Assembly (NCBI GenBank): GCA_017893485.1
Contig: CM030366.1
Coordinates: 200,503,173-200,567,172, forward strand
Direction: 5' to 3'
Source of the DNA: Hemerocallis citrina
Lineage: Eukaryota > Streptophyta > Magnoliopsida > Asparagales > Asphodelaceae
DNA: 64,000 nt
Part shown: positions 23,619-35,009 of the stretch, piece after piece
How positions within the stretch are numbered: position 1 is the stretch's first letter
Layout of the letters: each line of letters begins with the position of its first letter
Program-made: the position numbers and the translations under genes
The notes under the pieces: generated by a model
Told to the model about the DNA's origin: nothing
Seen by the model: only the letters and a program-made list of their open reading frames with translations
Databases searched by the model: none

Positions 23619-24460
23619 TCAGCGACGAGCAGAACCTTGCTCACGTAGTATAGCGACTTGGACTCCGTCTTCTTCTCGGATGAGAACAGCACTGAGCATG
23701 TTTTCCAAGGCCGAAAGATAAAGCCAGAGGAGCTCGCCTGGTTCAGGCTTGCTGAGGAAAGGAGGGTTGGCGAGGTAATCTTTCAATTGGGCGAACGCCT
23801 CTTGCTGCTGAGTACCCCACTCGAAGCCTCTGGTTCCGCACAAAGCCTTGAAGAATGGGAGGGATTTCTCTTCGGACTTGGAAAGAAAATGGTCGATGAC
23901 CACCAGTCTTCCCGTGAGCCTCTAAACTTCTTTGATGTTTCTAGGAGGGGTCATGTCTATTATGGCCTGGATCTTCTCGGGGTTCACCTCGATGTCGCGC
24001 TGGCAGACGACGAAACCAAGGAATTTTCCAGAGGAGATGCCGAATGCACACTTTGCCGAATTGAGCCTCATATTGTGGGTCCAAAGGACCCCAAAGGCTT
24101 CTTCCAGGTTAACGACGTGGTCCTGTCCCCGCTGGCTCTTGACAAGCATGTCGTCGACGTACACCTCCATGTTGCGGCCGATCTGATCCTTGAAGACTCG
24201 GTAGACGAGCCTCTGATAAGTATCACCGGCATTTTTTAGCCCGAATGGCATGATCCGGTAGCAATAAAGACCTTGGTCCGTGACGAAGAATATCTTGGCT
24301 ATATCAGGGGAGAACATACGGATCTTGTTGTATCCTGAGAAGGCATGAAAGAAAGGAGCTCATGACCCGACATTGCATCGATCAGAGCGTCGATGCTGGG
24401 GAGAGGGAATGGATCTTTGGGGCACACCTTATTGGGGTCAGTAAAGTCTATGTTGATCCT
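23619..24460 (-). pseudogene. Tat reverse transcriptase remnant
   Basis: The N-terminal RT motifs (VDKLLSARFIQEVSYPEWLA, GSWRINIDFTDPNKVCPKD) lie in the protease-RT frame. A frameshift near 24320-24345 shifts the reading to 23922-24317, which carries IMPFGLKNAGDTYQRL and the catalytic YVDDML. A TAG at 23922-23924 stops that frame, which then resumes at 23903-23619 with ALCGTRGFEWGTQQQEAFAQ and the connection domain. The frameshift plus nonsense codon remove activity. Confidence 0.85.
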
Positions 24461-25342
24461 CCAGCTCCCGCTTGCCTTTCTGACCATCACGATGTTCGCC
24501 AGCCACTCAGGATAGCTGACCTCCTGTATGAAACGAGCGGACAAGAGTTTGTCCACCTCCGCTTTCACTGCCTGCTGCCTCTTCGGGGCGAAATTACGTC
24601 GCTTCTGGACAATCGGCTTCGAGCCGGGGATCACACTGAGTTTGTGCATGATCAAGTCATCGGAGATCCCGGACATATCAGAGGGTTTCCAGGCGAAGAG
24701 GTCGAAATTGCGGCTGATGCATTCAATCATGTCAGTCTTGAGGTTGGGAGCGAGGGAGCAGCTTACGCGGAACCACTTCGACATGTCCCCTGTCTCGAAC
24801 GAGACTTCCTCTAATTTGTCCGCCGGCTCAGGCTCAGGTTGGCTTCTATCGGGCTGCAGCTCAATTGCGTCCAGGGGAAACACACCACCCCCGACCGTCG
24901 TCATATAGCACGATAGTGCTGCTTCTTGGTTTCCTTGGACGATTCCGACACCTGACTTGGTGGGGAATTTTGGCTTTTGGTGGTAAGCCGAGGGAACAGC
25001 CCGGAGGGAGCATAGTCCTGGTCGACTGAGGATGGCGTTGTAGGCTGCCTTGAAGTTTACAACCTTGAAGTCCATCAACTCGGTCCGCCTGTGGGGGGTC
25101 GTACCGGCGGTAACATCTAAGATCACGATCCCTTCTATTGGCACCGGGACATCGGAGAACCCGTCCAGGGTGTATCCGGCTGGCTTCAGCTTATCCCGAG
25201 AGAGTTTGAGGTTCTCGAATGCTTCCAGGAAGAGGATGTTCTCCGAGCTTCCGTTGTCCACGAGGATCTGGCAGGCCTCATAGTTCACCATGCTGAGACT
25301 GATGACGAGCGCATCGCAGTGTGGAAGCCTGACTCCCTCCAT
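24299..25342 (-). pseudogene. Tat protease and start of reverse transcriptase
   Basis: This 347-codon frame begins MEGVRLPHCDALVISLSMVN and contains the aspartic-protease signature ILVDNGSSENILF, in which Asn follows the catalytic Asp, a variant familiar in this lineage. It continues VVNFKAAYNAILSRPGL and then the RT N-terminus. Protease would cleave the polyprotein. The frame is intact until the RT frameshift at its end. Confidence 0.82.
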
Positions 25343-25583
25343 GTCTTCCCCTGAGAAGGAGACAGGGAGCTGCTGGACCTGGGGGGATGGGCAACCCTGG
25401 ACGGCATTTACCTCTCGGACAAATGCCTTGCGGGAAGTGCAGGATGGCTTGACCCTCGGTTTCTTCAGGCTCGGGGTTCCGCTCAGGACGTGCTTTGGGG
25501 GCGCGATGAGGGAAAGGTCTCCGGTTCCTCGTGTCTCTTAGGTCCCGGGCGTCTTCTCGTGTGAATTCCTGGAGGTACCCTCG

Positions 25584-26315
25584 TTAGATGAGGGCCTCGA
25601 TTTCGTCTTTCAGGGCCCGGCAGTAGTCTGTGTTGTGCCCGTTGTCCCGGTGGAAGCGGCAGTAGAACCGTTGATCTCTTTTCTTATTGTTGATCAGCCG
25701 AGGCGACATCTGGACGAGGTCCCTGTCCTCAATCGCTAAGAGGATAGCTGACACGTTCTGCATCAATGGCGTGTACCTCTCGAAATGCAGGATTGCAGGG
25801 ATCTTCTTGATGATGGTTTCGTCTTTTGGGGCCTTCTTAGCTGGCTCCGCCTCGTCGGCCTTGTGCTTCCCTTTTCCTTGAGTCTCCTTGGTGTCCTCGA
25901 GATTTAGGGCCTCTTCAGCCCGGATGTATTTTTCGACCCGATTGAGCGGGTCTGGGAAATCGAAGAGAGGTTTCTTCGCCAGGGATGTCTTCAGCTGACC
26001 GTGCCGGACGTTGTGTCGAAATGCTGCCGAGGCGACCCCAGCATTGAAGGAGAAGACCGATCTCACCTCCGTAGTGAACCTCCGGACGAACTGCCGGAAG
26101 GACTCCCCTTCCTTCTGTCGGAGGTCCAGTAAGGACGCGCTCGTCTTCTTGGCTTTTCTGCTGGTCACGAAGTGGGCCAGGAAATTGGCCTCCAGCTGGT
26201 CGAACGAGTAGATCAAGCTGGGGACGAGTTTGGAGAACCATTCTCGAGCCGGACCCCAGAGGGTGGCAGGGAAGGCGCGGCACAGGAGGGGATTCGAAGC
26301 GATGTGAATCATCAT
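25584..26315 (-). pseudogene. Tat gag capsid region
   Basis: A 243-codon frame shows the plant retrotransposon gag signature: AFPATLWGPAREWFSKLVPS, SFDQLEANFLAHF, LRQKEGESFRQFVRRF. Near its end FYCRFHRDNGHNTDYCRAL resembles the Cys/His tail of Tat gag. Gag would form the particle that packages the RNA. The frame is open here, but it is cut off from the N-terminal segment by stops. Confidence 0.8.
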
Positions 26316-26625
26316 GAGAGTCTTGAAATCCTCTATGTGATTAGCAGGATCACCCTCGCCGTCATAGGTCTCAAATTGGAGAGGTCAAAAATTCCGGGGT
26401 ATCTCCGCTAGTAGGATTGCAGCGGAGAAAGGAGGCTGGGTCGGCCTATGACCCTGAGCCGGCCTCGCGCCGCCGTCGCCGAAGTGGTCGAGGAGGTTCT
26501 CCATTTCTTGGAGGCATTTTAGGATATCCTCGTCATACTCTGGCGGGACTGTCGGGCCGCGAGACGTGCTGGCTCCGACATCCGATCACGAGTGAGATCG
26601 GTGAAGCGTCTCGTTGATTGTGGTC

Positions 26626-26991
26626 CTAGGATAGCCTCCATGATCTCTTTTCGGAAGTCTTGGAACTCACGGTGGGTGACTGGTGCCCGTTTGGCCGGGT
26701 TATGTTGGGGCGGCGGTCTTCGGTCGATACGGCTAAGCGCCGACTCCCGCTCTCGGGGCGGAGGCCTGGGACGGTTCGGGTCCGAGTTGGAAGCGGCCCC
26801 TCCCCTGGTCCGACTTGCCTATCGGTTCTGGATGACCCAACGTAGGTCGGGTACGGCCGAGTGAGAGGTGCCCGACTAGGGTCCGAGGCTGTCCCTCGGA
26901 TTGTTGGACCATGAGTGTCGACGGGGACGTCCTGAGGAGGAGCATCCTGGGGGCGTGCAGAGGTGATAGCTCTCCTGGGTTTGGGTGCCAT
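26626..26991 (-). pseudogene. Tat gag N-terminal segment
   Basis: From the ATG at 26991 the frame reads MAPKPRRAITSARPQDAPPQ, a Pro/Arg/Ser-rich low-complexity start typical of Tat gag. It stops at 26626, well before the capsid motifs, so the gag frame is broken between 26626 and 26315. The ATG about 65 bp inside the PBS is my preferred start; an upstream in-frame codon at 27126 lies inside the LTR. Confidence 0.6.
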
Positions 26992-27053
26992 GTGAGCTCG
27001 GATTGATGGGATGTCAGTAATGGCTGGGTTCGGACTGATGTCCGTACCGAGGG

Positions 27054-27072
27054 TTCCCACAGACGACGCCAA
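27054..27072 (-). promoter_or_regulatory. PBS-like site of the Tat element
   Basis: Minus strand TTGGCGTCGTCTGTGGGAA lies two bases after the LTR end. The related string TTGGCGCCGTCTGTGGGAA is common at this place in plant Tat elements. I do not assign the primer tRNA. Confidence 0.6.
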
Positions 27073-27074
27073 CC

Positions 27075-27612
27075 TGATGCGGTTTGTTTTTGGGGGGTGG
27101 CTGCACCATGTGTGAGTTCTTCTCAATTTTTATTTTTGCGGAAGCTTCGGTACTGACGGTACGCCGGACCCTCAGTCAGGGGGGACGGCTCGGGAGTAGG
27201 CGGGAGTGCGGTAGAGGTCGGATACTCGGCTCGGATCTGGAGGCTCGGCTCAGATCTGGAAGCTCAGATTCGGAAGTCTCGTGCACCTGCATTCGGCCTA
27301 AGAACACCGGAGTTGATCCCGGTGGCAGGTCCTCCGACGGTCTAGTCAGTCACTGAAGAGTGACGGTAACTAGGGTTTTGAGTGGGAAAAGATTGATTAC
27401 CTATTGAAGGGGTAGGGGGCCTGGTATTTATAGGCAGCCCCAACCGGGTCTGGACCCGTTTGGGATCGGGTCTGGACCCGGTCGCCCGTGGGCCTGACGT
27501 GGCGGAAGCCCAGGCGGTTTAGGGCTGACGTGACAGATCTGATGATCGAAAATAAACGCCTTTTGAGGAGATCCTGTAGTCCAAGAGGGATCACGTCATT
27601 TGACCCATATCA
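27075..27612 (-). repeat. 5' LTR of the Tat element (538 bp)
   Basis: Minus strand begins TGATATGGGTCAAATG and ends CCGCATCA, so it has TG...CA ends and abuts the PBS-like site. The right boundary is set by the TG and position only, because the partner LTR is missing and no duplication can be checked. Confidence 0.65.
27425..27432 (-). promoter_or_regulatory. TATA box in the Tat LTR
   Basis: Minus strand TATAAATA inside GCCTATAAATACCAGG, about 180 bp into the LTR, a normal U3 position. Confidence 0.65.
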
Positions 27613-28708
27613 ATACCTGAGAAGAAGGTCATTTCAATGGTCATTCCCTATTTCCTATGTCTCAGAGAAGAAAAAGAAATGATCTTTTGTGAAGCAGCAA
27701 AGGAGGGGGCATCAAATTAAGAAAATAATAAATATATAAAGGTATTTAATTTAGGGAGCTTTTTGAAAAATGGTAAGGACAAATCTTCTATAGGATTACG
27801 GTTGAACAGAAATGGAGTGAATTACGGCAGGGATTAGGATCAATTTATTATAAACTAATTTGACTTAAATTATCTTAAGATGAACAGTTATTAAAAAAAG
27901 TACTGAATGGTTCACTATTTTGGGTGCATGAGTGCATCTAAAATAGTGAACCATTTTGGGTGCATGAGAATCCTAAGAAATACTTACAGTTTTTGATGAA
28001 TTAAATACTTACAGTTGCTACTTCAGAAATATGAAAACTGAATGTGCTATTTTTGAAATATCAAAATTTTCAGGTATCATTATGGAAAACCCTAATTAGA
28101 TCTAAGAGATTGATCGCGAATCAAAGACAACTTCTAGATATTTTCTTTACTAGAGAATTCAGTATGAAAGAAGATAGTTCTCTTTATCAATGCATTAATG
28201 GATGACTAAAAAGCACCCTAATCCTTGAAGACGAAACCCCCTCCAATTTGAGGCATAATTTGTTGTTTAATGTGCACTAATATAAGGGGAAACAAGCAAA
28301 AAAGAAAATTGTACTCAAGCGAGCAACTGTAAAAGATCCTTAAACATTGATTGTAGCATGTTCCCAACTTGATTGACTCCGACTCTTCAAATGTTAGGCT
28401 TGGAGAACTTTTCTCATAGTGGCAATTGATGTAGCATCTAATAAGCATTTCATTGGCTGGTCACTCTCAAAAAGTAAGTTTGTTTCCATTGAGAAACCAA
28501 GCTATGATAGAATGATGTCAATTGCCTAATAAAATAGTACAAAGCTTATATGATAATTTAGTTTTATTTATCAGATTAAGGTCATATTTGAGGAAGAAGA
28601 ACATAGCCTTGGTAAGATTTGGGCAGGTCACAACTGATCAAAGGAAATCAAAGCTTATTCAGTCCAAGTCACAGCAAATGTTAATTAGTTTCTGCTTTAT
28701 TTTAGATT
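27613..28708. other. AT-rich DNA, no gene recognised
   Basis: No frame with a recognisable product. A short local duplication of TTTTGGGTGCATGAG with an intervening inverted TTCACTATTTT/AAAATAGTGAA pair lies at about 27911-27968. Confidence 0.6.
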
Positions 28709-28881
28709 GAGTAATGCTTTAGCCACTACCGATTTCACTACCATTTTCATCACTACCATAGGTGGCATACTCCTAATGGAGAGTTCTCCCACCTACTCTA
28801 TCATCCCCTACCTATTGGAGTGTGCCACCTAAGATAGTGAAGAGAAATGTAGTGAAATTGGTAGTGGCTCTAGCATTACTC
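28709..28881. mobile_element. MULE-type MITE, 173 bp
   Basis: Terminal inverted repeats of about 34 bp start GAGTAATGCTTTAGCC on the left and GAGTAATGCTAGAGCC on the complement of the right end. The element is flanked by perfect 9-bp duplications TTTTAGATT (28700-28708 and 28882-28890), the size made by Mutator-like transposases. Confidence 0.85.
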
Positions 28882-28929
28882 TTTTAGATTATGTTATGTA
28901 GGTAATTTAGACATGTGATGCACGTCTTA

Positions 28930-29110
28930 ATAAATATATTTTTTTTAAAGTAAAAATTTCGACGTTGTCTGGCCTCGAGCCTAAGACCTCTTTTATATTA
29001 ATTATGCACGGACAATGTACGTCTTAATAAAAAACAATTAAAATAAAAACTCTGACGCAGTGAGGACTCGAACCTGAAACCCCCTTCATATTAGTTATGT
29101 ACGTGCGTCA
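28930..29110. repeat. Two diverged ~95-bp direct repeats
   Basis: The blocks share ACGTCTTAATAAA, then a GACG-TGTC or GACGCAGTGA stretch, then CTCGAGCC/CTCGAACC and ATTA-TTATGCACG. Period is about 95 bp. Origin is unknown. Confidence 0.5.
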
Positions 29111-29959
29111 CATGTACATGTACTGATAGATCGACAAATGACACTAAGGCCTTGATATTAGAGATTTGGATAAGTTAGAGGATGTTTCAATTGTCATTAA
29201 CCTTATTATATCAAGTATTGACAATACAAAAAAAAAATGTATCTCGTCCTCTTACCGGGTTCAGTTCATGCAGTTTGGGGGGATGGAAGGATATCATTGC
29301 CAGCAAATGCAACATGGACATTTGAAAATTTGGTGTAGCAGCTATCTGTTGATGGATATGGTTAGAAAGAAATAATAGAATCTTTAGGCAAATACACAAA
29401 CACCTTATGTATAAATAGTTGTCATACATGATTAATGTTAATAATATTTTGGTCTCATACGGCATGTGCGAACGCGACAAAGAAGATCAAGCATATGTAT
29501 GCAGATGTTACCATTTCCACTTATGTTGTGTAGTCTGAGGACAGGGTGGGGACATTGGATGGCGAGTGATCGGCAAGTGGAGGATGGCTTACCTCATACC
29601 CAAGGTTGAGGTTTTTTGGGGTTGTTTTGATGCTTCTGTGTATTGAATGTGTATTTAGACTGTTTTTTGGGGGAAGAAACTATCTTATATGGGGTGGGTT
29701 TTTTTTTCTACGAGTAATGTGTCTTATGGCCCACCTGTTGAGAGACATGAATATCATACTTCTTATTTTGATTGTATATTTCGTTAATATTCTATTTATG
29801 AAATATGAGGAGCTTTGGACCCACCGTTAACGATAAAAGAAAAGACAATACACAATAATTTGAGTAAAAGAACCCACATCAATACTAGTTGTAATACAGA
29901 AGAATTGCACTACATTTGTACACTGTAATTTGATCTAGAAGATTTGGATGTAACTACTA
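29111..29959. other. AT-rich DNA and start of a diverged repeat array
   Basis: No supported gene. The ATATCAAGTATTGACAAT piece near 29211 and the ATTTGATCTAGAAGATTTGGATG piece near 29930 (longer than needed, only its core recurs) belong to the repeat seen again at 34820-37050. A hydrophobic 74-codon frame at 29606 has no support. Confidence 0.5.
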
Positions 29960-30277
29960 TAACACAAGCAAACACAGTTGTAAAGTCTTAAAAGAACAGC
30001 AAGTCAAAGATTTATTCAGTGAAAAGATCAGGAATAAAGTGCAAAGCTTTGATTTTTTAATAAGATGAGATAACAGAGTTACATGACATTTATGTATAAC
30101 TGTTGAACTGCTTTGCTAACAAACTACAAAACCGACTCCTAGTTTTTCTCATCAAACTAAGACCAAATACCAAATCAGATAACTACAGCTGAATAAATCA
30201 ACTAACAGACTCCAAAATAATAGGACAACAATTTGACTATAATGATTTAGTTGGAGAGGATGCACTAATTTGTAACA
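29960..30277 (-). repeat. Copia 3' LTR
   Basis: Minus strand begins TGTTACAAATTAGTGC and ends GCTTGTGTTA, aligned along its length with 34504-34819. The non-canonical end makes the boundary uncertain by one or two bases. Confidence 0.85.
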
Positions 30278-30722
30278 CTCCTCCTTAGTGCATTTCCTTG
30301 ATCAATAAGACCAGGTGCTCTTCGAAACTTCTCAAACTTAGCTCTAGAGAGTGCCTTTGTAAAGTCATCTGCAACTTGGTTGTCTATGCGTATGGCAAGC
30401 AGCTCAATTTCCCGAGTGAGTACCTTTTCTCGAACAAAATGATTGTGAATAGCAATATGTTTTGTGCGAGCATGGAACACCGGATTTCCTGCAAGTTTGA
30501 TAGCACTCTCATTGTCACAGGAGATGAGAATTGGATACTTGCAAACCTTGTTGACATCGTGAAGTAGCCTTGTAAGCCAGACACATTCTTGAGTAGCCAT
30601 TGTGGCTGCGACATATTCAGCCTCTGCACTTGAAAGTGCAATAGTACTTTGCTTTTTACTGCACCAAGAGATGACTGCTGAGCCGATACTGAAGCAATAA
30701 CCTGAGGTAGAACGTCTATCAT
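30265..30722 (-). pseudogene. Copia RNase H remnant
   Basis: Frames 30265-30600 and 30384-30722 share the region. The first carries ATQECVWLTRLLHDVNK, SCDNESAIKLAGNP and HARTKHIAIHNHFVREKV, the familiar copia RNase H tail ending shortly before the 3' LTR. A frameshift divides it from the upstream half (QQSSLGAVKSK region). Confidence 0.8.
30278..30286 (-). promoter_or_regulatory. Copia polypurine tract
   Basis: Minus strand AAGGAGGAG directly precedes TGTTACAAA of the 3' LTR. Confidence 0.7.
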
Positions 30723-31758
30723 TTACGTCTGCTCCCAGTCGGCATCAACATAGCCATGTAGAGAAAAACTTGTATTATGTTCATAAAACAAACCATAGTC
30801 TGATGTTCCTTTCACATACCGCAATATCCGTTTTGCGGCAATCATGTGCCCAACACATGGTTGGTTCATAAACTGAGATACGACGCCCACAGAATAAGCC
30901 AAATCGGGACGAGTGATTGTTAAGTACAACAAACTCCCCACAAGTCTACGGTACTTGGTTACATCATCTAAGAGTTCTCCTTCGACCTTTTGTATCTTGA
31001 GTCCTGGGTCCATAGAAGTGGCTGCATCATTAGAGTCTTCCATGCCAAAATGCAATAATAATTTTGCAGCATATCCCCTTTGCGAGAGAAAATAACCGTT
31101 TGCCTGATCCACTTCTAAACCAAGAAAACATTGAGCTTTACCCAAATTTTTCATGTCAAAACGTATCGATAACTCATCTTGAAGACATATGATTTCAGCT
31201 GTATCATCTCCCGTAATTATCATATCATCCGCGTAGAGAAGTATCATCGTAAAGAAGGATCATCGTAGACAATGATGCTTTTGTCTTAACAAAGATGCTC
31301 AAATCTGAATATGAAGACTGAAATCCACAAAAAGAAAACTATTCAGCTATCTTACTGTACCAAGCACGTGGTGCTTGTTTGAGACCATACAACGCCTTTT
31401 TGAGTCGACACACATGATCAGGGAATTCCTTTGAAACAAATCCTTGTGGTTGTTCCATATATATATCATGATCTAATTCTTCGTAAAGAAACGCATTCTT
31501 TACGTCAAGTTGCCAAAGAGTCCAGCCTTTGCACGCAGCCAAGAAAATTACAGTACGAACAGTGACCAACTTTGCAATAGGACTAAAGGTCTCCTTGTAA
31601 TCCAAGCCATATTGTTGAGAAAAAACACGAGCAACTAAGCGATCTTGGTGCCTTGCAACGGTCCCATCTGCTACCCTCTTCAACTTGTAAACCTTGCATG
31701 TGACAAAATCGGCATTCTTTGGCTTAGGTACAAGATCCCAGGTAGAGTTCTTCTTCAC
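30723..31758 (-). pseudogene. Copia reverse transcriptase remnant
   Basis: The 31339-31758 frame shows the N-terminal RT motifs (HQDRLVARVFSQQYGLDYKE, WQLDVKNAFLYEELDHDIYM, KALYGLKQAPRAWYSKI). The 30723-31247 frame has the catalytic LLYADDMIITG, FDMKNLGKAQCFLGLEV and YRRLVGSLLYLTITRPDLAY. The two are separated by a frame change and a small duplication of ATCATCGTA near 31245. RT would copy the element RNA into DNA. Confidence 0.88.
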
Positions 31759-31773
31759 GGTTGTGATTTCTTC

Positions 31774-33435
31774 TCACATTGCATCTTCCCAGTTAGAATT
31801 TCCTTGAGCTTCATTGTAGGATGTAGGCTCATTCTCGAGTGTATCTCCCATCATAAAACAAGAAAGAACGGTGCATTGATTGAACTGAAGTTCATAATCA
31901 GTTAAGTTGTTATGTGGCCTTCTTTGCCTTGACGTCCTTCGCAGCATGTCTTCGCCTTGTGGAGTATTATGCTGGGATGAGGGCTCAATCCTCCCCCTTT
32001 CACTGGAATCTGTTTGAAGCGGAAGAGACTCGAGTGCAAAGTCAATTAGTGGCACATGTTCAAAGGTTTCTTCATGAATAGGAGTTGAGTATAAGGTTGA
32101 CACCTCATCAAATATGACATCTCGAAAGGTAATGATCTTTTTAGTGATAGGATCCATACATCTCCAGCCTTTCTTGTGAGGATCATAACCAACAAACACA
32201 CATTTTCTGGCCTTGGGGTCAAGTTTAGTTGGACTATGCTTAGATACATGAACATAACATAGAGAACCAAAAATTCTGAAATAACTAACATATGTCTTAG
32301 AGTTATAAAACATCTCAAAAGGAGATTTTGATGTTCCTGGCCATGGAGGAAATCGATTGATCACATGACAAGCACACTGCATAGCTACTGCCCACAACTC
32401 CCGAGGAAGGTTCTTATCATGCAACCATGACAAGATCATTGCCGTAAGGTGCGCCAATTTTCGTTCAGTGACTCCATTTTGTTGTGGGGTATCCGGACAT
32501 GTCATTTTCTAGTGAATACCAAGTTCTTTGCAAATTTGGGAGAAGTAATGAGACAAATATTCTCCTCCATTGTCGGTGCGCAAACACTTTAGTACATACC
32601 CAAAATTCTTCTCAACCATTAACTTAAAGTGCATGAAGTGGGAGAGGGCTTCACTCTTGTTTTTTCAGAAAATACACCCAACTATAGCGAGTAAAATCAT
32701 CAACAATGACCATCATATATCTGAAACCACTATGCTCGGTGTTCTAGTTGGCCCCATGAGATCTGAATGGACCAACTGGAACATAGATGATGCACGATTC
32801 GTAGATCACTGGAATGGAAGACGATGAGACTTACCATATTGACAACCAGCACAAACTGAATCCTGATGAACTATTTTTAAGAGAGGAACGCCTTCCAATA
32901 ATTTTTTTGTCGAGATTAGCTGTAGTAGTTGATAACCAACATGCCTACGTCGAGCATGCCAAAGTGAGGTACTGGTATTTTGACTTGTCTTTTCAACATA
33001 CGCATCACTTGCAGATAATACGTATAAAGACTCCTTCCTTTGCCCAATGAAAAGAACATCGGCAACAAGATTCTTCACATTTGTAAGAACTTGAACATCA
33101 TCTGGGCCAAAAAGGACGTAGTTCCCCTTACTAGTTATTTGTGAAACTGACATTAGATTCTTCGCCAAACCAGGAACATGGTAAACATTCTTTAGAGAGA
33201 CTCCATTTCGATTCGAGTTTGTAACCTCGGCATGGCCTTCCTTAACGACTGGGTGAACTGAATTGTTTGCAGTAACAATAGCACGCTTCCCACTATGTGG
33301 ACGAACATCTGAAAGTAAGGTATCATCTCCTGTGGCATGATGTGAGCATCCTGAATCGATGATCCACTCCTTCTTATAATCGATGGAGACATTAGCATCC
33401 ATATGTGCGTTGGTCTGGTGCACAACAGAAGCCAT
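31774..33435 (-). pseudogene. Copia protease and integrase remnant
   Basis: Frame 32806-33435 has the protease signature WIIDSGCSHHATGD and the GAG-pre-integrase segment with LWHARRRHVGY and VCAGCQYGKSH (HHCC zinc site, H-x4-H and C-x2-C). A broken stretch 32506-32805 would hold the first catalytic acids. Frame 31774-32505 resumes with TPQQNGVTERKLAHL (the catalytic Glu), ELWAVAMQCACHVINRFP and KCVFVGYDPHKKGWR. Confidence 0.85.
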
Positions 33436-34440
33436 GTTGTCTTGTTGATCAATAACCTTGATGGAGAAACAAAGTTACCACTTTAGCTCATCAGAATCTT
33501 TGACTTCATGAACTGCATTTGCATCCTCACCACCAATCTTTACACGACAATTCTTCAAAATATGGCCAGATTTGCCACACATAGAGCATTTCACCTTCAC
33601 ATGACAATCACGTTTGATGTGCCCCGCCTTTCCGCATCTCTAGCACGTTTTGGAGCTGCTCAGTGACTCCCCTTCCATTCTTGACTGCTTACCACCATTT
33701 TGTGAGTGTTTGAAACCATTTTTGTATTTGGACTTGTCTCTTGTAAATAGCACATCATCAGTGTTAGAAGGAGACCTGCAAGACATCTGCTTAATCAGTG
33801 CAACCTGATTAGAGAGCAGATTCTCCAAATCAATAATATACGGTTGTTCCGCCTACCCTTGGATAGATGAAATAAACGGCATGAATCCTTTTCCCAATCT
33901 ACGAACAGGATATCGCCGTAACCTTGCATTGCTTATAGGCTCGAAATCTGAAATTTCTGCACATACATTTTTAACCTTGAGAAAGTGTGGTCTCTCACTG
34001 AGGCGAAGTACAGCATAAGGGTCCTTACTCTGTGTCTGAAATGGACATATTACCTTGAGTTATGGAAGCAAGCTCATTCTCAAGGTACTGCAGCCGCATT
34101 GTATTTTTCTGGGTAAATAGCCTTTCGAGCGTATCCCATATTTGCTTCGGTGAATTCAACTCACGAACTTGATGAATGTACTCCTTATTGATCGAGGTTC
34201 TGAGCGCAAACAAAGCTTTGCCACACTTTATCTTCCACTTTCGTCTTGCATCGACAAGCTGTGGAGTATCGTCCGGAATTGTCGCCTCATCACCGGAGAT
34301 GAGATCCCACAAATCTTGTCCTTGAAGGTAGGCCTCCATACACAAGTCGCCAATATTGATAACTGGTACCAACAAGCTTCTCGATTGAAATTTAAGAAGC
34401 ACCACCACTACTATTCATGGCTGAGTAGGAAGTAGTAAAA
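33436..34440 (-). pseudogene. Copia gag remnant
   Basis: Frame 34025-34408 contains YLQGQDLWDLISGDE, KALFALRTSINKEYIHQVR and QIWDTLERLFTQKNTMRLQY, the copia UBN2-type gag core. Zinc-knuckle Cys/His pieces appear near 33560-33640 in other frames. The probable ATG at about 34420 is followed within a few codons by a stop (TAA). Confidence 0.8.
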
Positions 34441-34491
34441 CAATAACTTTTCACTGAGAAATTTAATCAACACTTGTTGGGCAACCAAGTA

Positions 34492-34503
34492 GCTCTGATA
34501 CCA
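34492..34503 (-). promoter_or_regulatory. Copia primer-binding site (initiator tRNA-Met)
   Basis: Minus strand TGGTATCAGAGC adjoins the 5' LTR end. It is the same primer type as in the three-LTR element. Confidence 0.9.
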
Positions 34504-34819
34504 TAACACAAGCAAACACAGTTGCAAAGCCTTAAAAGAACAGCAAGTCAAAGATTTATTGAGTGAAGAAATAAGGAATAAAGTGCAAATTTGATTTTTG
34601 AATAAGATGAGATAATAGAGTTACATGACATTTATTTATTACTGTTGAACTGCTTTGCTAACAAACTGCAAAACTGACTTCTAGTTTTGCTCATCAAACT
34701 AAGGCCAAATACCAAATCAAATAACTACAGCTGAATAAATCAACTAACAGACTCCAAAATAATAGGACAACAGTTTGACTAGAATGATTTAGTTGGAGAG
34801 GATGCACTAATTTGTAACA
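34504..34819 (-). repeat. Copia 5' LTR
   Basis: Pairs with 29960-30277; adjoining PBS on its internal side confirms orientation. Confidence 0.85.
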
Positions 34820-34870
34820 CGCTATTGGACTAAAACCTATACTAAATGTACCATTTCAGCTATTGACTAA

Positions 34871-35009
34871 TGAGAAATGCTACAGATGCATTGGTTTCTA
34901 TCCATCAAACATACATTGGCCTTGTCCTTTAGTAATTATTGGGTTTTTTGTATTTGTATTTTAGTGAGAGATGGAGCCTAATAAATGTTTTTATGTATAG
35001 CATTTCTCA
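34871..35009. mobile_element. hAT-type MITE, 139 bp
   Basis: Ends are TGAGAAATGCTA and its complement TAGCATTTCTCA, flanked by perfect 8-bp duplications TTGACTAA (34863-34870 and 35010-35017), the size typical of hAT transposases. Confidence 0.85.

Larger units (their letters stand above)
1195..27612 (-). mobile_element. Degenerate Tat-type Ty3/gypsy retrotransposon carrying an antisense ORF
   Basis: Minus-strand order is LTR (27612-27075), PBS-like site, gag, protease, reverse transcriptase, RNase H, integrase, tandem-repeat 3' UTR, then a plus-strand ORF. Integrase after RNase H defines Ty3/gypsy. Extra antisense ORFs and tandem repeats downstream of integrase are known features of the Tat lineage (Ogre/Retand relatives). 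The 15.2-kb insertion at 3270-18504 plus its duplicated target accounts for most of the span, so the host element is about 11.2 kb without its 3' LTR, which I cannot find; the left end stops at an older antisense LTR fragment. Every coding module has frameshifts or stops, so the copy is dead. Confidence 0.85.
29960..34819 (-). mobile_element. Degenerate Ty1/copia retrotransposon
   Basis: Two ~317-bp LTRs bracket, on the minus strand, PBS, gag, protease, integrase, RT and RNase H. Integrase before RT defines Ty1/copia. The LTRs differ by eye at about 6-7 percent and the ORFs carry many stops and frameshifts, so this is an old, dead copy. It sits inside the diverged satellite-like repeat; possible target copies ACTAT (29956) and GCTAT (34821) are imperfect. 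Confidence 0.9.

Noticed and set aside
29606..29830. 74-codon hydrophobic frame resembling a membrane peptide
   Set aside because: No homology recognised, no context and AT/T-rich bias explains the hydrophobicity.
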